Source: Candidatus Aldehydirespirator catecholifindens (GTDB lineage: Bacteria; Actinomycetota; Acidimicrobiia; Acidimicrobiales; Aldehydirespiratoraceae). Taken from it: 58,637 bases of DNA. The translations under genes and the position numbers were made by a program. The stretch is from NCBI GenBank assembly GCA_028283245.1, contig JAPYNU010000075.1:1-58637 (forward strand), in the 5' to 3' direction. This document shows positions 15,928-25,370 of this stretch, piece by piece. The notes beneath the pieces are model-generated. The model had not been told where the DNA came from, searched no databases, and saw nothing but the letters and a program-made list of their open reading frames with translations. Within the stretch, counting starts at the first letter, position 1. Each line of letters starts with the position of its first letter.

Positions 15928-17716
15928 GGTGCTGCACCCTGCCGAGCCTCGGTCCGAGCACCGTCACCAGTTTGAGTATTAACACCCGTTTGAGGCTGTG
16001 ACACCGGCATCGGAATCCCGAACCGTGCCGGGTTGTTGTATAAGCCCGAACGGCGCGAGATGATGCCGATCAGCGGACCCATAAAGAAGTATGTAGCCAC
16101 CAAGTCAAGGATCGTGGCCAGCCCCAGATACAGAGCGAAACCTCGAACTTGTCCTACAGTCAAAAGGTAGAGAACCGCCGCAGCGATCAGCGATGCCAAA
16201 TCCGCTTTGACAATAGTTGAGAAAGCCACCGGAAACGCTCGATCCACAGCCGAACGCAGAGTGCGTCCCGAACGGACATCCTCTCTGAGATGCTCGAAAT
16301 ACACCACATTGGAGTCAACAGACACGCCGATTGCAACAATGAGTCCAGTCACGCCTGCCAGAGTCAGAGCCAATCCCTGAGATTCTCCCAGCCAGGCGAT
16401 TATGGTCCAGAGCATGGCACCAGACAAGCCCAGGCTGGCGATAGCCACCAGACCAAGCAGCCGGTAGTAAATCAACAGATACAGCGACACCAACCCCAAG
16501 CCAATCAGTCCGGCAAGAATCCCCGCAGACAAAGCATCGGTTCCCAGCGAAGCTGACACGATCTGGCTCTGCTGGGCTTCTAGTTCCACCGGCAGAGCGC
16601 CATAATCAAGCACTAAGGCGATGTCACGAGCTTCTTGTTCGGTGAAACTACCCGAGATGGTGATGCTGGACCGATCAAAAGGCTCAAAAACGGCGCTGTC
16701 AGCTTGCACACTGGGAGCGCTGACTACCTCGTTGTCAAGTTCTATTGCAATCTGACCGGCGGGACATTCGGCACCGCGAGCATGACACCGACCGCCCACA
16801 TCGTTGAACAAATCAATGCCTGATGAGCCAGAGATGAAGGTGGGTGCCACATGCCAGCCGATGAACGACTGATATTGAGCAACAGCACCTTCTAGACCGT
16901 CACCAGTGACCGCGGTTGGCCCCAAGCGGTAACGGGCAACGATGTTGCGAGCCTCGTCGTATTGAGGCAGCACCACTTCAGTGTCAGCCGGGAGGTCTCC
17001 TTCGCTGAAAGCGAACCGGTCAACAATCAGTTGAGCTTGCTCGGCAGCCTCAAGCTGTGCATCTTCATCGGTGCCAGCATCGGTTTCAAGAGCATCGGGA
17101 TCGATTTCGAGCACAACTTCATCGGTGTCGGTGGCAGCGGTTTCTGTGTCAGTTTCTGTGTTGGTTTCGGCGACAACTTCAATACCGGTTTCGGTGGGTT
17201 CGGCAGCATCAGAGTCAGCAACACTGTCAGCAGCATCACCAGAGGCATCCTCTCCGGTGGCGCTGTCAGCATCGGCGGCGTCATCGGCGTTAGTGGTGTC
17301 GTCAGCAGCGGCATCGGTTAAGTCAGCGAGTTCGGCCGCTGTCTCAAGCGCCGCCTGGTAGCTCTGTTCAGGCAACCAGTCCAACGTTGGCCGGAAACGT
17401 AGTTCGGCTGTCTGACCCACCAGATCCAAGGCGCGCTGTTGTTCGTCCACGCCGGGAAGCTGCACCAAAATGTTGCCGCCTGAGTGGAGATCTCCGGCTC
17501 GGCGACCCCGAGACCATCTACACGGTTGCGAATGATCTCAACGGCTACCTCTAGTTCTTCAGGCTCGGCGGGACCAGTGGGTTCAAGCACCACGCTGGCA
17601 CCGCCCTGCAAGTCAAGACCGAGCAGGGGCTCATTGCCAGCGAGCAAGGTATAAGCAACGCCAGCGACAGCGATCACGAAGATGCCAATCACATATGCGA
17701 GCTTGCGACGCAACAA
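15924..17716 (-). CDS. secD: Protein translocase subunit SecD, frameshifted
   Basis: SecD is a membrane-anchored RND-like translocation factor. Codons from TTG 17716 encode the N-terminal helix, LGLDLQGGASVVLEP and IIRNRVDGLGVAEPEISTQ; the frame then breaks at 17479-17481. The rest resumes one frame over as NILVQLPGVDEQQRALDLVG and continues through GAMLWTIIAWLG and GLIVAIGVSVDSNVVYFEHL to the end. Comparison with the family (SxQGGNI) suggests one G is missing from a G run. Given that SecD is important and both halves are well conserved, a sequencing error or very recent mutation is likely. Residues about 100-200 are an acidic, Ala/Asp/Thr-rich insertion in the periplasmic domain. Confidence 0.85.
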
Positions 17717-17826
17717 TCCTCCAGAGAATCCTGCAAAACCTTCACCGAACCCCGAAGCGACAACTACGGCGACGCAGGCGCGTCACCACAGCATCGTTCA
17801 GACCGGCCCTAAGGCCCGAGCCTTGC

Positions 17827-18168
17827 TCAAGAACCTTCCTGCTTCGTCTCAACGACTTCTTCGGCATCAGCGGACTCCGCATCATCGGACTCGGCATCAT
17901 CGCTGTCGTCGGTGTCCACAGATGCTGTTTTGCCAGCAACAGAGTCGCGTGAGATTTTCAATTCCACGTTGGGCGCTACTTCTAGCCACACCACGGCATC
18001 TTCCACTTCGGCTACCACGCCATGAATGCCAGCGTTGGTGATCACTTCGTCACCAGGCTGAAGCGAACGGACCAGTTCACGGCGAGCTTTTTCGCGCTTC
18101 TGCTGCGGGCGCAGCAGCAGATAGTAGAGCGCGCCGAACATGAGAATAAGTACGAGAAACGATTCCAT
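17827..18168 (-). CDS. yajC: Preprotein translocase subunit YajC
   Basis: A 113-residue SecDF partner. An N-terminal membrane helix (FLVLILMFGALYYLLLRP) leads into the family motif RPQQKREKARRELVRSLQPG and DEVITNAGIHGVVAEVED. The C-terminus is a disordered acidic tail with repeated DDAESDDAES, longer than in most YajC proteins and echoing the acidic insert in the neighbouring secD. ATG has TAGGCT 6 nt upstream, so it may also have its own leaderless start. Downstream, 110 bp separate it from secD. Confidence 0.92.
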   Translation of the reverse strand: MESFLVLILMFGALYYLLLRPQQKREKARRELVRSLQPGDEVITNAGIHGVVAEVEDAVVWLEVAPNVELKISRDSVAGKTASVDTDDSDDAESDDAESADAEEVVETKQEGS

Positions 18169-18260
18169 TACATGAGCCTACCCTCAAGCAGTGTTGCCAG
18201 TGTCACAGGCCGCGCCTTCAGGCGACACGCCACCTAGCGGCGTTCATACCGATGCTGCGT

Positions 18261-19376
18261 TTATGACCAGGTTTCGGCCACGCAAGAGCGGAGTTCTGCG
18301 AAGCTGTCGTCACTGGAACGCACTGCGGCACGCACCCGATCCATGAAGCGCAACAGCCACGCCAGGTTGTGCAGTGTCACTAGGCGAGCCGCTGTGGGCT
18401 CACGCACTGCCAGCAGATGACGCAGATAGCCCCTAGACCAGCGCCCTGCTGGACTATCGGGAAATGTCTCGTCAAGGGGTTCGTCGCTGCCTGCATAACG
18501 AGCCGCTGAAAGGTTGTAACGTCCTCCGTCTGAAAGCACCGTGCCATGGCGACCGAGTCGGCTCGGCAGCACGCAGTCGAACATGTCAATGCCGCGCGCC
18601 ACTGACTCCACGATCCCTAGCGGATCGCCGAGGCCCATGAAATAGCGGGGGCTGTCGGTAGGAAGCACAGCCGTGGCTGCCTCCAGCGCAGGCAGCATCT
18701 GAGGTCGTTCCTCGCCCACTGACAGTCCTCCCACTGCGTAACCGTCGAAACCCACATCGACAGTGAGTTCTGCGGATTCACGCCGCAAAGCGACATCTGT
18801 TCCGCCTTGCACGATGCCGAACTGGCATTGACGCTGCGGTGCCGACTCATGTGTCAGAAATGCGTTGCGGCCTCGTTGAGCCCAAGCTGCGGTCCTGTGA
18901 ACCGCTTCACGCAGCACCTGCGTCTCAGCTACTGCCGAAGGGCAAACGTCAAGCACCATGGTGATGTCAGCACCGATGAGCGCCTGTTGCACCACGGCAT
19001 CTTCGGGAGTGAGACGGCATTGTGAGCCGTCGTAAACCGATTTGAAGACAGCGCCTTCGTCGTCTACTTGAGGGTTAAGCGAATAGATCTGGTAGCCGCC
19101 CGAGTCGGTAAGCACCTGACCTGACCAGTCAGCGAAACGGTGTATCCCGCCGAGACGGGCAACCATGTCGGCACCTGGGCGCAGCATCAAGTGATAGGTG
19201 TTGGCGAGCACCACCTCAACACCTAGAGCTTCGAGATCCGACGAATCAAGATGACGCACCGCGCCACGGGTGCCCACCGGCATGAAACACGGCGTGGCGA
19301 AACTGCCTCGAGCGGTGGTGACCGTGCCGGTGCGAGCCTCACCGACACTGTGCTCCAACACGAAACCGGCTTTCAT
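18261..19376 (-). CDS. tgt: tRNA-guanine transglycosylase, zinc site apparently lost
   Basis: A 371-residue enzyme that swaps guanine 34 for preQ1 in queuosine tRNAs. Catalytic segments are present: LANTYHLMLRPGAD, VLTDSGGYQIYSLN with the first Asp, VQGGTDVALRRESA, GGLSVGEE and IDMFDCVLPSRLGRHGTV with the nucleophilic Asp. Near residue 318, where family members carry the zinc motif CxCxxC before SRAYLRHL, this protein reads DETFPDSPAGRWSRGYLRHL with no cysteines. The TLHNLAWLLRFM segment follows normally. It overlaps queA by 4 nt, the next enzyme of the pathway. Confidence 0.92.
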   Translation of the reverse strand: MKAGFVLEHSVGEARTGTVTTARGSFATPCFMPVGTRGAVRHLDSSDLEALGVEVVLANTYHLMLRPGADMVARLGGIHRFADWSGQVLTDSGGYQIYSLNPQVDDEGAVFKSVYDGSQCRLTPEDAVVQQALIGADITMVLDVCPSAVAETQVLREAVHRTAAWAQRGRNAFLTHESAPQRQCQFGIVQGGTDVALRRESAELTVDVGFDGYAVGGLSVGEERPQMLPALEAATAVLPTDSPRYFMGLGDPLGIVESVARGIDMFDCVLPSRLGRHGTVLSDGGRYNLSAARYAGSDEPLDETFPDSPAGRWSRGYLRHLLAVREPTAARLVTLHNLAWLLRFMDRVRAAVRSSDDSFAELRSCVAETWS

Positions 19377-20524
19377 GGCAGTTCGTCCTGCGTGGGGTGA
19401 GCCGATATTGAGGTGGTGGTGGTGCTGGCGCGGCTGACGAACATGGCATCGCCGAAAGACAAGAACCGGTAGCCGCTGTTGAGGGCGGTGTCATAAAGCG
19501 TGCGCCAGCGAGGGCCAACGAAAGCGTCAAGCAGGCACAGCAGCGTGGAACGCGGCAAATGAAAGTTGGTCAACAGTGCGTCAACGACACGCCAAGGGTA
19601 GGGCCTGCGAATAAAGAGGCTGGTGCGGCCAGACGCAGCACCTGTGGCTGCCCAAGCCTCTAGGCATCGCACCACGGTGGTACCCACAGCCACAACCCGA
19701 TCGGCTTGCTTGATGGAGTGCTGCACCGACTCGGGCACGTTGTAGTGCTCGGTGTGCATCTCGTGGTCGTCAAGACGTTCGGCGGTGACTGGACGGAAGG
19801 TGTCGAGCCCGACCGCGAGTTCGACCGCTGCCACTTCTGCACCAACAGCACGCACTTGATCAAGCAGCGCCTTAGTGAAATGCAGGCCCGCCGTCGGAGC
19901 TGCCGCTGAGACGGAGCGCCTGCCGTAAACGGTTTGATAGCGTTCAGAGTCTGCAATCGGCTCAGTGATGTAGGGCGGAAGCGGCACTTCGCCAACCTCT
20001 TGGAGTACTTGCAGCAAGCGACGGCCTCCAGTGCGAAGCTTGACTAGGCGACGCCCTTCGCCCAGATCATCGCCGATCACTGCGCTCAACTTCGCGCTTT
20101 GTTCAGTGTTCTGTTGCTCAGTGTGCGGGTACTCAATGTGCTGCTGCTCAGAGGGCTGCTCTTGGTGTGGATCGTTTGGATCGCTGGTTGGCTGGCCTAC
20201 GGATGGGAGTGTCACCACTTCGCCGCAACGCAAACGGCGAGACGGCCGCACCAAAGCCTCCCAGGTGTTGTCATTGCTCTCGTGCAGCAACAACACCTCA
20301 ACCGCCCCACCGCTGGCTCGCCGCATTCTCAAACGAGCGGGCAGTACTCGTGTGTCGTTAACCACCAGCAAGTCTCCAGGTTTCAGCAGTTCAGGGAAGT
20401 CGCTCATAAAGCGATGCTGCACCGAAGTGCGCTGATCAACTAGCAGTCGAGCTTCGGTGCGCTCAGCCGTTGGAGTTTGAGCTATGACTTCAGGCGGCAG
20501 GTCGTAGTCGAGATCGGCCACCAT
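19373..20524 (-). CDS. queA: S-adenosylmethionine:tRNA ribosyltransferase-isomerase
   Basis: QueA transfers and isomerises the ribosyl group of SAM to form epoxyqueuosine. Typical blocks are DLDYDLPPEVIAQTPTAERTEARLL, LLVVNDTRVLPARL, GGAVEVLLL, ERYQTVYGRR, APTAGLHFTKALLD and FHLPRSTLLCLLDAFVG. The reading frame extends 44 residues upstream to ATG 20656, but homology begins right after the ATG at 20524, so I start there; the alternative cannot be excluded. Between residues about 108 and 142 is a Gln/Glu/His-rich insert (EQPSEQQHIEYPHTEQQNTE) absent from ordinary QueA. It lies just after ruvB and overlaps tgt. Confidence 0.92.
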   Translation of the reverse strand: MVADLDYDLPPEVIAQTPTAERTEARLLVDQRTSVQHRFMSDFPELLKPGDLLVVNDTRVLPARLRMRRASGGAVEVLLLHESNDNTWEALVRPSRRLRCGEVVTLPSVGQPTSDPNDPHQEQPSEQQHIEYPHTEQQNTEQSAKLSAVIGDDLGEGRRLVKLRTGGRRLLQVLQEVGEVPLPPYITEPIADSERYQTVYGRRSVSAAAPTAGLHFTKALLDQVRAVGAEVAAVELAVGLDTFRPVTAERLDDHEMHTEHYNVPESVQHSIKQADRVVAVGTTVVRCLEAWAATGAASGRTSLFIRRPYPWRVVDALLTNFHLPRSTLLCLLDAFVGPRWRTLYDTALNSGYRFLSFGDAMFVSRASTTTTSISAHPTQDELP

Positions 20525-20667
20525 CACCGGCGTCGCCTCAGACACGACAGCCGCAGGCATTGCATGTGTTTGCTCGTGTGAAGCCCCTGCGGACCCAGCA
20601 GACCCAAACACGGCAGCCGTGTGCCTGCGTGAATTGTCTGAAGCATGTTCGGGCATGATGGCCCGGC

Positions 20668-21780
20668 TCAGTCGAACAAGCCCGGCTCGCTGTCCGGGGT
20701 TGGTGAGGGCGCATCAAGCCCGAGATGCTGCCAAGCCGCAGATGTCGCCACTCTGCCTCGCGGCGTGCGCATCAACAGACCCCGCTGTATCAAATAAGGC
20801 TCGTAGACATCTTCCACGGTTTCGGTCGGCTCGCTCACAGCTATAGCCAGAGTCGACAAACCCGCCGGGCCGCCAGCGAATTTGGCGCACAAAGCTTCGA
20901 GCACCGCCCGAGAAGCCCGATCAAGGCCCAGATCATCCACCCCAAAGAAAGCCAAGCCGTCAGCCGCTACACCAGAGTCAACGCGCCCATCACGATGCAC
21001 GTCGGCGAAGTCTCGCACCTGACGCAACAGGCGGTTAGCGATACGCGGCGTGCCGCGGGCCCGCTTAGCGATCTCGACCGCACCGCCGGAGTCGATCTCC
21101 ACATCGAATATCTGAGCGGTTCGATCCACGATCAGCACAAGATCATCGACCGTATAGAAATCGAGGCGAGATACCAGCCCGAAACGGTCACGCAGCGGGC
21201 CGGTGATCAAACCGGTGCGGGTGGTGGCACCAACCAGAGTGAACGGGGCCAGATCCAACGGAATGGAACGCGCCGCGGGGCCTTTACCGAGGACGATGTC
21301 AATACGAAAATCTTCCATCGCCGAATAAAGCACCTCCTCAACGGGCCGAGGCAGACGATGGATCTCATCAATGAACAACACATCACCAGACTCAAGTTTG
21401 GAGAGCATGGCGGCGAGATCGCCTGAACGTTCCAGCGCCGGGCCTGAAGTGCTGTGAAGGTGAGCTTTGAGCTCGTTAGCGACGATGTGTCCCAAAGTGG
21501 TCTTACCCAAACCTGGAGGCCCTGCGAACAGCAGATGATCAACCGGTTCACGCCGCTTACGGGCCGCGCGGAGCATCACTTCGAGATGGCCTTTGAGTTC
21601 GCTCTGACCGACGAACTCTTCAAGGCTGGACGGTCTCAGACCGGCTTCGCCTTGGTGCTCAGACGGCAGCCGATCCGCTGACAGCAACTCCTCTGCATCA
21701 GCCGAGGCATCGGCCGCCAAGTCAGCCGCACCAGAGGCTTCGTCGCCTGATGGCGGCACCAGAATCTCAGATCGGGCCAT
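20668..21780 (-). CDS. ruvB: Holliday junction branch-migration ATPase RuvB
   Basis: A 370-residue AAA+ motor that with RuvA drives branch migration. [20 protein letters not shown], Walker A in [20 protein letters not shown], Walker B in [19 protein letters not shown], sensor [20 protein letters not shown] and the arginine-finger and winged-helix regions are all present. The open frame extends further upstream into ruvA, but [12 protein letters not shown] at 21780 is the sensible start; TAAGGT lies 8 nt before it. An acidic Ala-rich segment (about 20 residues, [20 protein letters not shown]) precedes the core. Confidence 0.95.
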   Translation of the reverse strand: MARSEILVPPSGDEASGAADLAADASADAEELLSADRLPSEHQGEAGLRPSSLEEFVGQSELKGHLEVMLRAARKRREPVDHLLFAGPPGLGKTTLGHIVANELKAHLHSTSGPALERSGDLAAMLSKLESGDVLFIDEIHRLPRPVEEVLYSAMEDFRIDIVLGKGPAARSIPLDLAPFTLVGATTRTGLITGPLRDRFGLVSRLDFYTVDDLVLIVDRTAQIFDVEIDSGGAVEIAKRARGTPRIANRLLRQVRDFADVHRDGRVDSGVAADGLAFFGVDDLGLDRASRAVLEALCAKFAGGPAGLSTLAIAVSEPTETVEDVYEPYLIQRGLLMRTPRGRVATSAAWQHLGLDAPSPTPDSEPGLFD

Positions 21781-21808
21781 GGCTATTGACCTTAGACCCT
21801 GAACTTGC

Positions 21809-22420
21809 TCAAGCCGCAGCGCCTGACAAGCGTTGCAACGCCTCACGCAACAGCGCTCCAGCATCATCGCTTTCGGGCAGTTCAGGCAGCACACCGTTGA
21901 TCTCCTCAGTGCTGTAACCCAAACCATCAAGCGCAGCGCGCAAGTCGCTGCGGGCACTGTCGAACGCTGTGAGTTCGGTCGCTCTAGGGGCTGTAGCCGG
22001 TGCCTTGACTTCGGGCAGGTCTAAACGGGTCTTCAGCTCTACCAGCATCCTGGCAGCGGTCTTGGGCCCTACACCTGGAACCATGCAGAGCTTGTCAATG
22101 TCTTCACTGGCAACAGCCCAGCGAAGAGCGTCAGGATCATGCACGGCAAGAATTGCCAATGCCAGACTCGGCCCCACGCCGTGAGCGCTGATCAGCACCT
22201 CAAAAGCACGGCGCTCGTCGAGCGTGGCGAAACCGTAGAGGGTCTGCGCGTCCTCACGAATAATGTGACAAATATGTACAAACACTTCTGAGCCAGGCGA
22301 GCCGAACGCCGCCGCGGTCTGAGGCGTGGCCTGCACCCGATAGCCGACCCCGGCCGCTTCCACTACCAGCTCAGCGTCGAGACTCCGAGACAGCAGCTCT
22401 CCGCGCAGTGATCCGATCAT
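21809..22420 (-). CDS. ruvA: Holliday junction DNA-binding protein RuvA
   Basis: A 203-residue protein that binds four-way junctions and loads RuvB. It begins [20 protein letters not shown], the standard N-terminal OB domain with [10 protein letters not shown]; the central helix-hairpin-helix pair contains [16 protein letters not shown] and [20 protein letters not shown]; the C-terminal RuvB-binding three-helix domain ([20 protein letters not shown]) is complete. Start and ruvC stop share a nucleotide at 22420; 28 bp separate it from ruvB. Confidence 0.96.
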   Translation of the reverse strand: MIGSLRGELLSRSLDAELVVEAAGVGYRVQATPQTAAAFGSPGSEVFVHICHIIREDAQTLYGFATLDERRAFEVLISAHGVGPSLALAILAVHDPDALRWAVASEDIDKLCMVPGVGPKTAARMLVELKTRLDLPEVKAPATAPRATELTAFDSARSDLRAALDGLGYSTEEINGVLPELPESDDAGALLREALQRLSGAAA

Positions 22421-22944
22421 CAGGCGCTTCTTGAAGCTGATACAAGCCTGCTAGCTGCGTTGGAGGGTCCGACGATGGCTAGATGACACAAAGCCACCGC
22501 CACTGCATCGGCTGCGTCGGGAGGGCTCAGCAAGTTCCTCAAACCGAGCAACACTTTGACCATCTCAGCGACCTCCTCTTTGCTGGCACCGCCCCAGCCT
22601 GCCACTGCCTGCTTGATCTCATTGGGGGAGTATTCCACTACTTCGCATCCGGCTGCAGCGGACTCGGCCAGCACCACACCCACCGCTTCGCCTACTGACA
22701 TTGCCGTGGCCACGTTGCGCTGAAACAGCACTCGCTCAATCGCTACCACGTCAGGTCGCAGTTCCGCCACCAGCACCCGAAAGTCGTGCTGTAGCTCGGC
22801 CAGCCGTCGGGCGCGCACCTCGTCAAGAGGCGTAGATAGCACCCCAGCGGCTTCAGCTACCGGCTGTCGTCGGTTGCCGCTACCTTGGCGGACTGCGCCG
22901 TAGCCGCAGCGAGACAGTCCAGGATCAATCCCCAGAACGAACAC
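22420..22944 (-). CDS. ruvC: Crossover junction endodeoxyribonuclease RuvC
   Basis: A 174-residue Holliday junction resolvase. From GTG 22944 it reads VFVLGIDPGLSRCGYGAV, placing the first catalytic Asp at residue 7 as usual. RPDVVAIERVLFQRNVATAM carries the catalytic Glu, EYSPNEIKQAVAGWGGASKE follows, and PPDAADAVAVALCHLA supplies the final acidic pair. The frame extends to ATG 22992, but TAAAGT lies exactly 7 nt before GTG 22944, matching other genes here and the canonical N-terminus, so I choose that start. The stop shares a nucleotide with the ruvA start. Confidence 0.95.
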   Translation of the reverse strand: MFVLGIDPGLSRCGYGAVRQGSGNRRQPVAEAAGVLSTPLDEVRARRLAELQHDFRVLVAELRPDVVAIERVLFQRNVATAMSVGEAVGVVLAESAAAGCEVVEYSPNEIKQAVAGWGGASKEEVAEMVKVLLGLRNLLSPPDAADAVAVALCHLAIVGPSNAASRLVSASRSA

Positions 22945-22951
22945 ACGCGCG

Positions 22952-22957
22952 ACTTTA
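22952..22957 (-). promoter_or_regulatory. -10 hexamer TAAAGT, leaderless start of ruvCAB
   Basis: On the minus strand TAAAGT is followed by 7 nt and GTG 22944. It places a promoter directly at ruvC, separating ruvCAB-queA-tgt from yebC. It is independent evidence for the TANNNT-N7 rule because homology alone already places the RuvC start there. Confidence 0.65.
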
Positions 22958-23027
22958 TTGAGATCAGTTGATGCGGTCGCGGATAGTCGCACACATTATG
23001 AATGTTGATGCCCGGCGAGCCGGATGT

Positions 23028-23780
23028 TCAGTCGGCGAGTTCCTCCATGATGTCATCACCGATGTCGAAGTTGCTGTAGACATCTTGCACATCATCAAGA
23101 TCATCAATCATGTCCATCAACTTCAACACTGTCCGAGCAGCGGCAGGTTCAGTCACGGCCACAGTGCTGGTGGGCAGCATCGTTAGATCGGCGCTTTCGG
23201 GGGTGATCTCCGCTTCGACCAGAGCATCACGCACAGCGTTGAGTTCGCTTGCGGCAGTAGTGACACGCCACATGTCACCGTCGGAGACAAGGTCTTCAGC
23301 ACCAGCGTCAAGCACCAGCAACATCAGATCATCTTCGCTGCCTGCTGACGATGGCACCAGCACCACACCTTTGCGTTCGAACTGCCAGGCGACCGATCCC
23401 GGCTCGGCCAGAGTTCCGCCGTTGCGTGTCAACGTGGAGCGGATCTCGCTGCCGGTGCGGTTGCGATTGTCTGTGAGGCATTCGATGTAGAGAGCCACAC
23501 CTCCCGGCGCGTATCCCTCGTAGCTGATCGACTCGTAGCTAACCCCGTCGAGTTCGCCGGTGCCACGCTTGACAGCACGCTCAATGGTGTCGAGGGGCAC
23601 GGAGTTGTCACGGGCCTTCTGATACATGGTCCGTAACGTGGGGTTGGCATCAGGGTCGCCACCGCCTTGGCGTGCCGCCACCTCAACTTGTTTGATCAGC
23701 TTGGCGAAAAGTTTGCCTCTTTTGGCATCTGCTGCGCCTTTGCGATGCTTGATGGTTGCCCATTTGCTGTGACCGCTCAC
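23028..23780 (-). CDS. yebC: YebC/TACO1 family protein
   Basis: A 250-residue member of the YebC/PmpR family, variously described as a transcriptional regulator or a translation factor that helps ribosomes through polyproline. It begins MSGHSKWATIKHRKGAADAK, then LFAKLIKQVEVAARQGGGDPDANPTL and the IERAVKRGTGELDGVSYESI block, followed by the acidic C-terminal domains. GTG start with TAACCT exactly 7 nt before it and no Shine-Dalgarno. It lies between pdxT and ruvC, the usual actinobacterial neighbourhood. Confidence 0.95.
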   Translation of the reverse strand: MSGHSKWATIKHRKGAADAKRGKLFAKLIKQVEVAARQGGGDPDANPTLRTMYQKARDNSVPLDTIERAVKRGTGELDGVSYESISYEGYAPGGVALYIECLTDNRNRTGSEIRSTLTRNGGTLAEPGSVAWQFERKGVVLVPSSAGSEDDLMLLVLDAGAEDLVSDGDMWRVTTAASELNAVRDALVEAEITPESADLTMLPTSTVAVTEPAAARTVLKLMDMIDDLDDVQDVYSNFDIGDDIMEELAD

Positions 23781-23787
23781 GGTCGGC

Positions 23788-23793
23788 AGGTTA
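23788..23793 (-). promoter_or_regulatory. -10 hexamer TAACCT, leaderless start of yebC
   Basis: TAACCT on the minus strand, then 7 nt, then the GTG of yebC whose start is fixed by homology (MSGHSKWA). It sits in the 28-bp gap between pdxT and yebC. Confidence 0.65.
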
Positions 23794-23808
23794 CTGTGCT
23801 CTCAGGGG

Positions 23809-24381
23809 CTACAGGTTCGCCAAGAAACGCTGATGGAGTCTGTGGTCGCCTGACAACTCAGGATGAAACGATGCCACTGTCACCGACCCCGACCGACACA
23901 ACACCGGGCGGTGGTTATGGCGAGCCTGCACTTCTACTTCAGGTCCGGACCTCTCCACGCTTGGTGCCCTGATGAACACTGCGTGAAAGGGCTCATCAAG
24001 ATCATCCACCGCGATGTCAGCTTCGAAGCTTGCGATCTGTGAACCGTAGGCATTGCGTCGCACCGTGATGTCAATCAACCCCAGACTGTGCTGGTCGCCA
24101 CGACCGTCAACTACTTCAGAGGCCAGAAGGATCATGCCTGCACAGGTTCCCAGCACTGGCAGGCCACTACTGAGCCGCTCCCTCAAAGGTTCAAGCAGGC
24201 CGCTGCGCTCAAGCAACATCGAAACGGTAGTCGACTCACCTCCAGGCAGAACTAGCGCATCAACTGCTGCGAGTTGCTCAACACAGCGGATCTCATCAAC
24301 GCAGGCACCCAGTCTCTGAAGGATGTCAGCGTGAGCGGCGAAACCGCCTTGAAGGGCGAGAACACCGACGCGGGGCTTCAC
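23809..24381 (-). CDS. pdxT: Pyridoxal 5'-phosphate synthase glutaminase subunit PdxT
   Basis: A 190-residue class I glutamine amidotransferase that feeds ammonia to PdxS. It begins [32 protein letters not shown] is the oxyanion strand, [10 protein letters not shown] holds the catalytic Cys, and [18 protein letters not shown] supplies the His-Glu of the triad. ATG start; it overlaps the pdxS stop by 4 nt, so the two subunits are translationally coupled. Confidence 0.96.
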   Translation of the reverse strand: MKPRVGVLALQGGFAAHADILQRLGACVDEIRCVEQLAAVDALVLPGGESTTVSMLLERSGLLEPLRERLSSGLPVLGTCAGMILLASEVVDGRGDQHSLGLIDITVRRNAYGSQIASFEADIAVDDLDEPFHAVFIRAPSVERSGPEVEVQARHNHRPVLCRSGSVTVASFHPELSGDHRLHQRFLANL

Positions 24382-25289
24382 CAGCCTCGGTCGGCCATCT
24401 TCACGGCGAGTGTCGCAGTTTCCAATCCCGACATGGCTTCGCCGAGCCCAGAACTGATCTTTGCGAGGATTTGCGGGTCACGGAAATGGGTGACCGCCTC
24501 CACGATGGCCGCAGCCATCTTCGGCGGATCGGAACTCTTGAATATCCCTGATCCCACGAAAGCGGCTTCGGCACCGAGCTGCATCACCAGCGAAGCATCA
24601 GCCGGGGTGGCGATGCCGCCCGCACAAAACAGTGGCACCGGCAACCGTCCTGTGTCGGCGATCTCCTGTATCAAAGGCAGCGGCGCTCGCAGCTGCTTGG
24701 CCCAGTCGAACAACTCGGCTGCGTCAACGGCTGCGGCGATGCGGCGCATGTCACCAATGATCGAACGAAGGTGCCGCACCGCTTCAACGATGTTGCCGGT
24801 GCCTGCTTCGCCTTTGGAGCGGATCATGCAAGCCCCCTCACTGATGCGTCGCAACGCTTCACCGAGGTTGGTGGCACCACAGACGAAGGGCACCGAGAAA
24901 GCCCACTTGTCAATGTGATGAAGCTCATCCGCGGGGGTGAGCACTTCGGATTCGTCAACGTAATCCACTTTCAGAGACTGCAAGATCTGGGCCTCTGCAA
25001 AATGGCCGATTCGAGCTTTGGCCATAACCGGGATGCTCACAGCATTTTGGATGCCGCTAATCATCTCAGGATCAGACATGCGCGAAACTCCCCCATGGGC
25101 ACGAATATCAGAAGGAACACGCTCTAGGGCCATTACTGCTGTGGCACCCGCGTCTTCGGCAACGCGCGCCTGCTCAGGTGTGACCACATCCATGATCACA
25201 CCGCCTTTAAGCATCTCAGCGAGACCGCGCTTAACGAGCACGGTGCCTGTAATTTCCTCGGAGTTGTGGGTGCCGGACATGGTTGTCAT
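24378..25289 (-). CDS. pdxS: Pyridoxal 5'-phosphate synthase lyase subunit PdxS
   Basis: A 303-residue TIM-barrel enzyme that builds PLP from ribose 5-phosphate, glyceraldehyde 3-phosphate and ammonia. The core starts [20 protein letters not shown] with the substrate-binding Asp; [16 protein letters not shown] carries the first catalytic Lys, [18 protein letters not shown] the second, and [20 protein letters not shown] and [15 protein letters not shown] the phosphate sites. The first 20 residues are a variable lead. Upstream lies a short tandem repeat; no clear TANNNT-N7 is seen. Confidence 0.96.
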   Translation of the reverse strand: MTTMSGTHNSEEITGTVLVKRGLAEMLKGGVIMDVVTPEQARVAEDAGATAVMALERVPSDIRAHGGVSRMSDPEMISGIQNAVSIPVMAKARIGHFAEAQILQSLKVDYVDESEVLTPADELHHIDKWAFSVPFVCGATNLGEALRRISEGACMIRSKGEAGTGNIVEAVRHLRSIIGDMRRIAAAVDAAELFDWAKQLRAPLPLIQEIADTGRLPVPLFCAGGIATPADASLVMQLGAEAAFVGSGIFKSSDPPKMAAAIVEAVTHFRDPQILAKISSGLGEAMSGLETATLAVKMADRGW

Positions 25290-25297
25290 GCTACGCC

Positions 25298-25337
25298 CTA
25301 CTGCCCCACTGCCCTACTGCCCCACTGCCCTACTGCC
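25298..25337. repeat. Tandem repeat, 16-bp unit, 2.5 copies
   Basis: The unit CTACTGCCCCACTGCC occurs exactly at 25298-25313 and 25314-25329, with a half unit at 25330-25337. It lies between the pdxS start and the end of the molybdoenzyme gene on the same strand. Slippage-prone; no role is visible. Confidence 0.85.
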
Positions 25338-25370
25338 TCGCTGACCTCCGCTCGCCGAATAATCTGCCCG

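Noticed and set aside
17027..17361. Long open frames on both strands opposite the acidic part of secD
   Set aside because: They result from the repetitive low-complexity codons; their products are Ser/Val/Thr or His/Arg repeats with no family resemblance.
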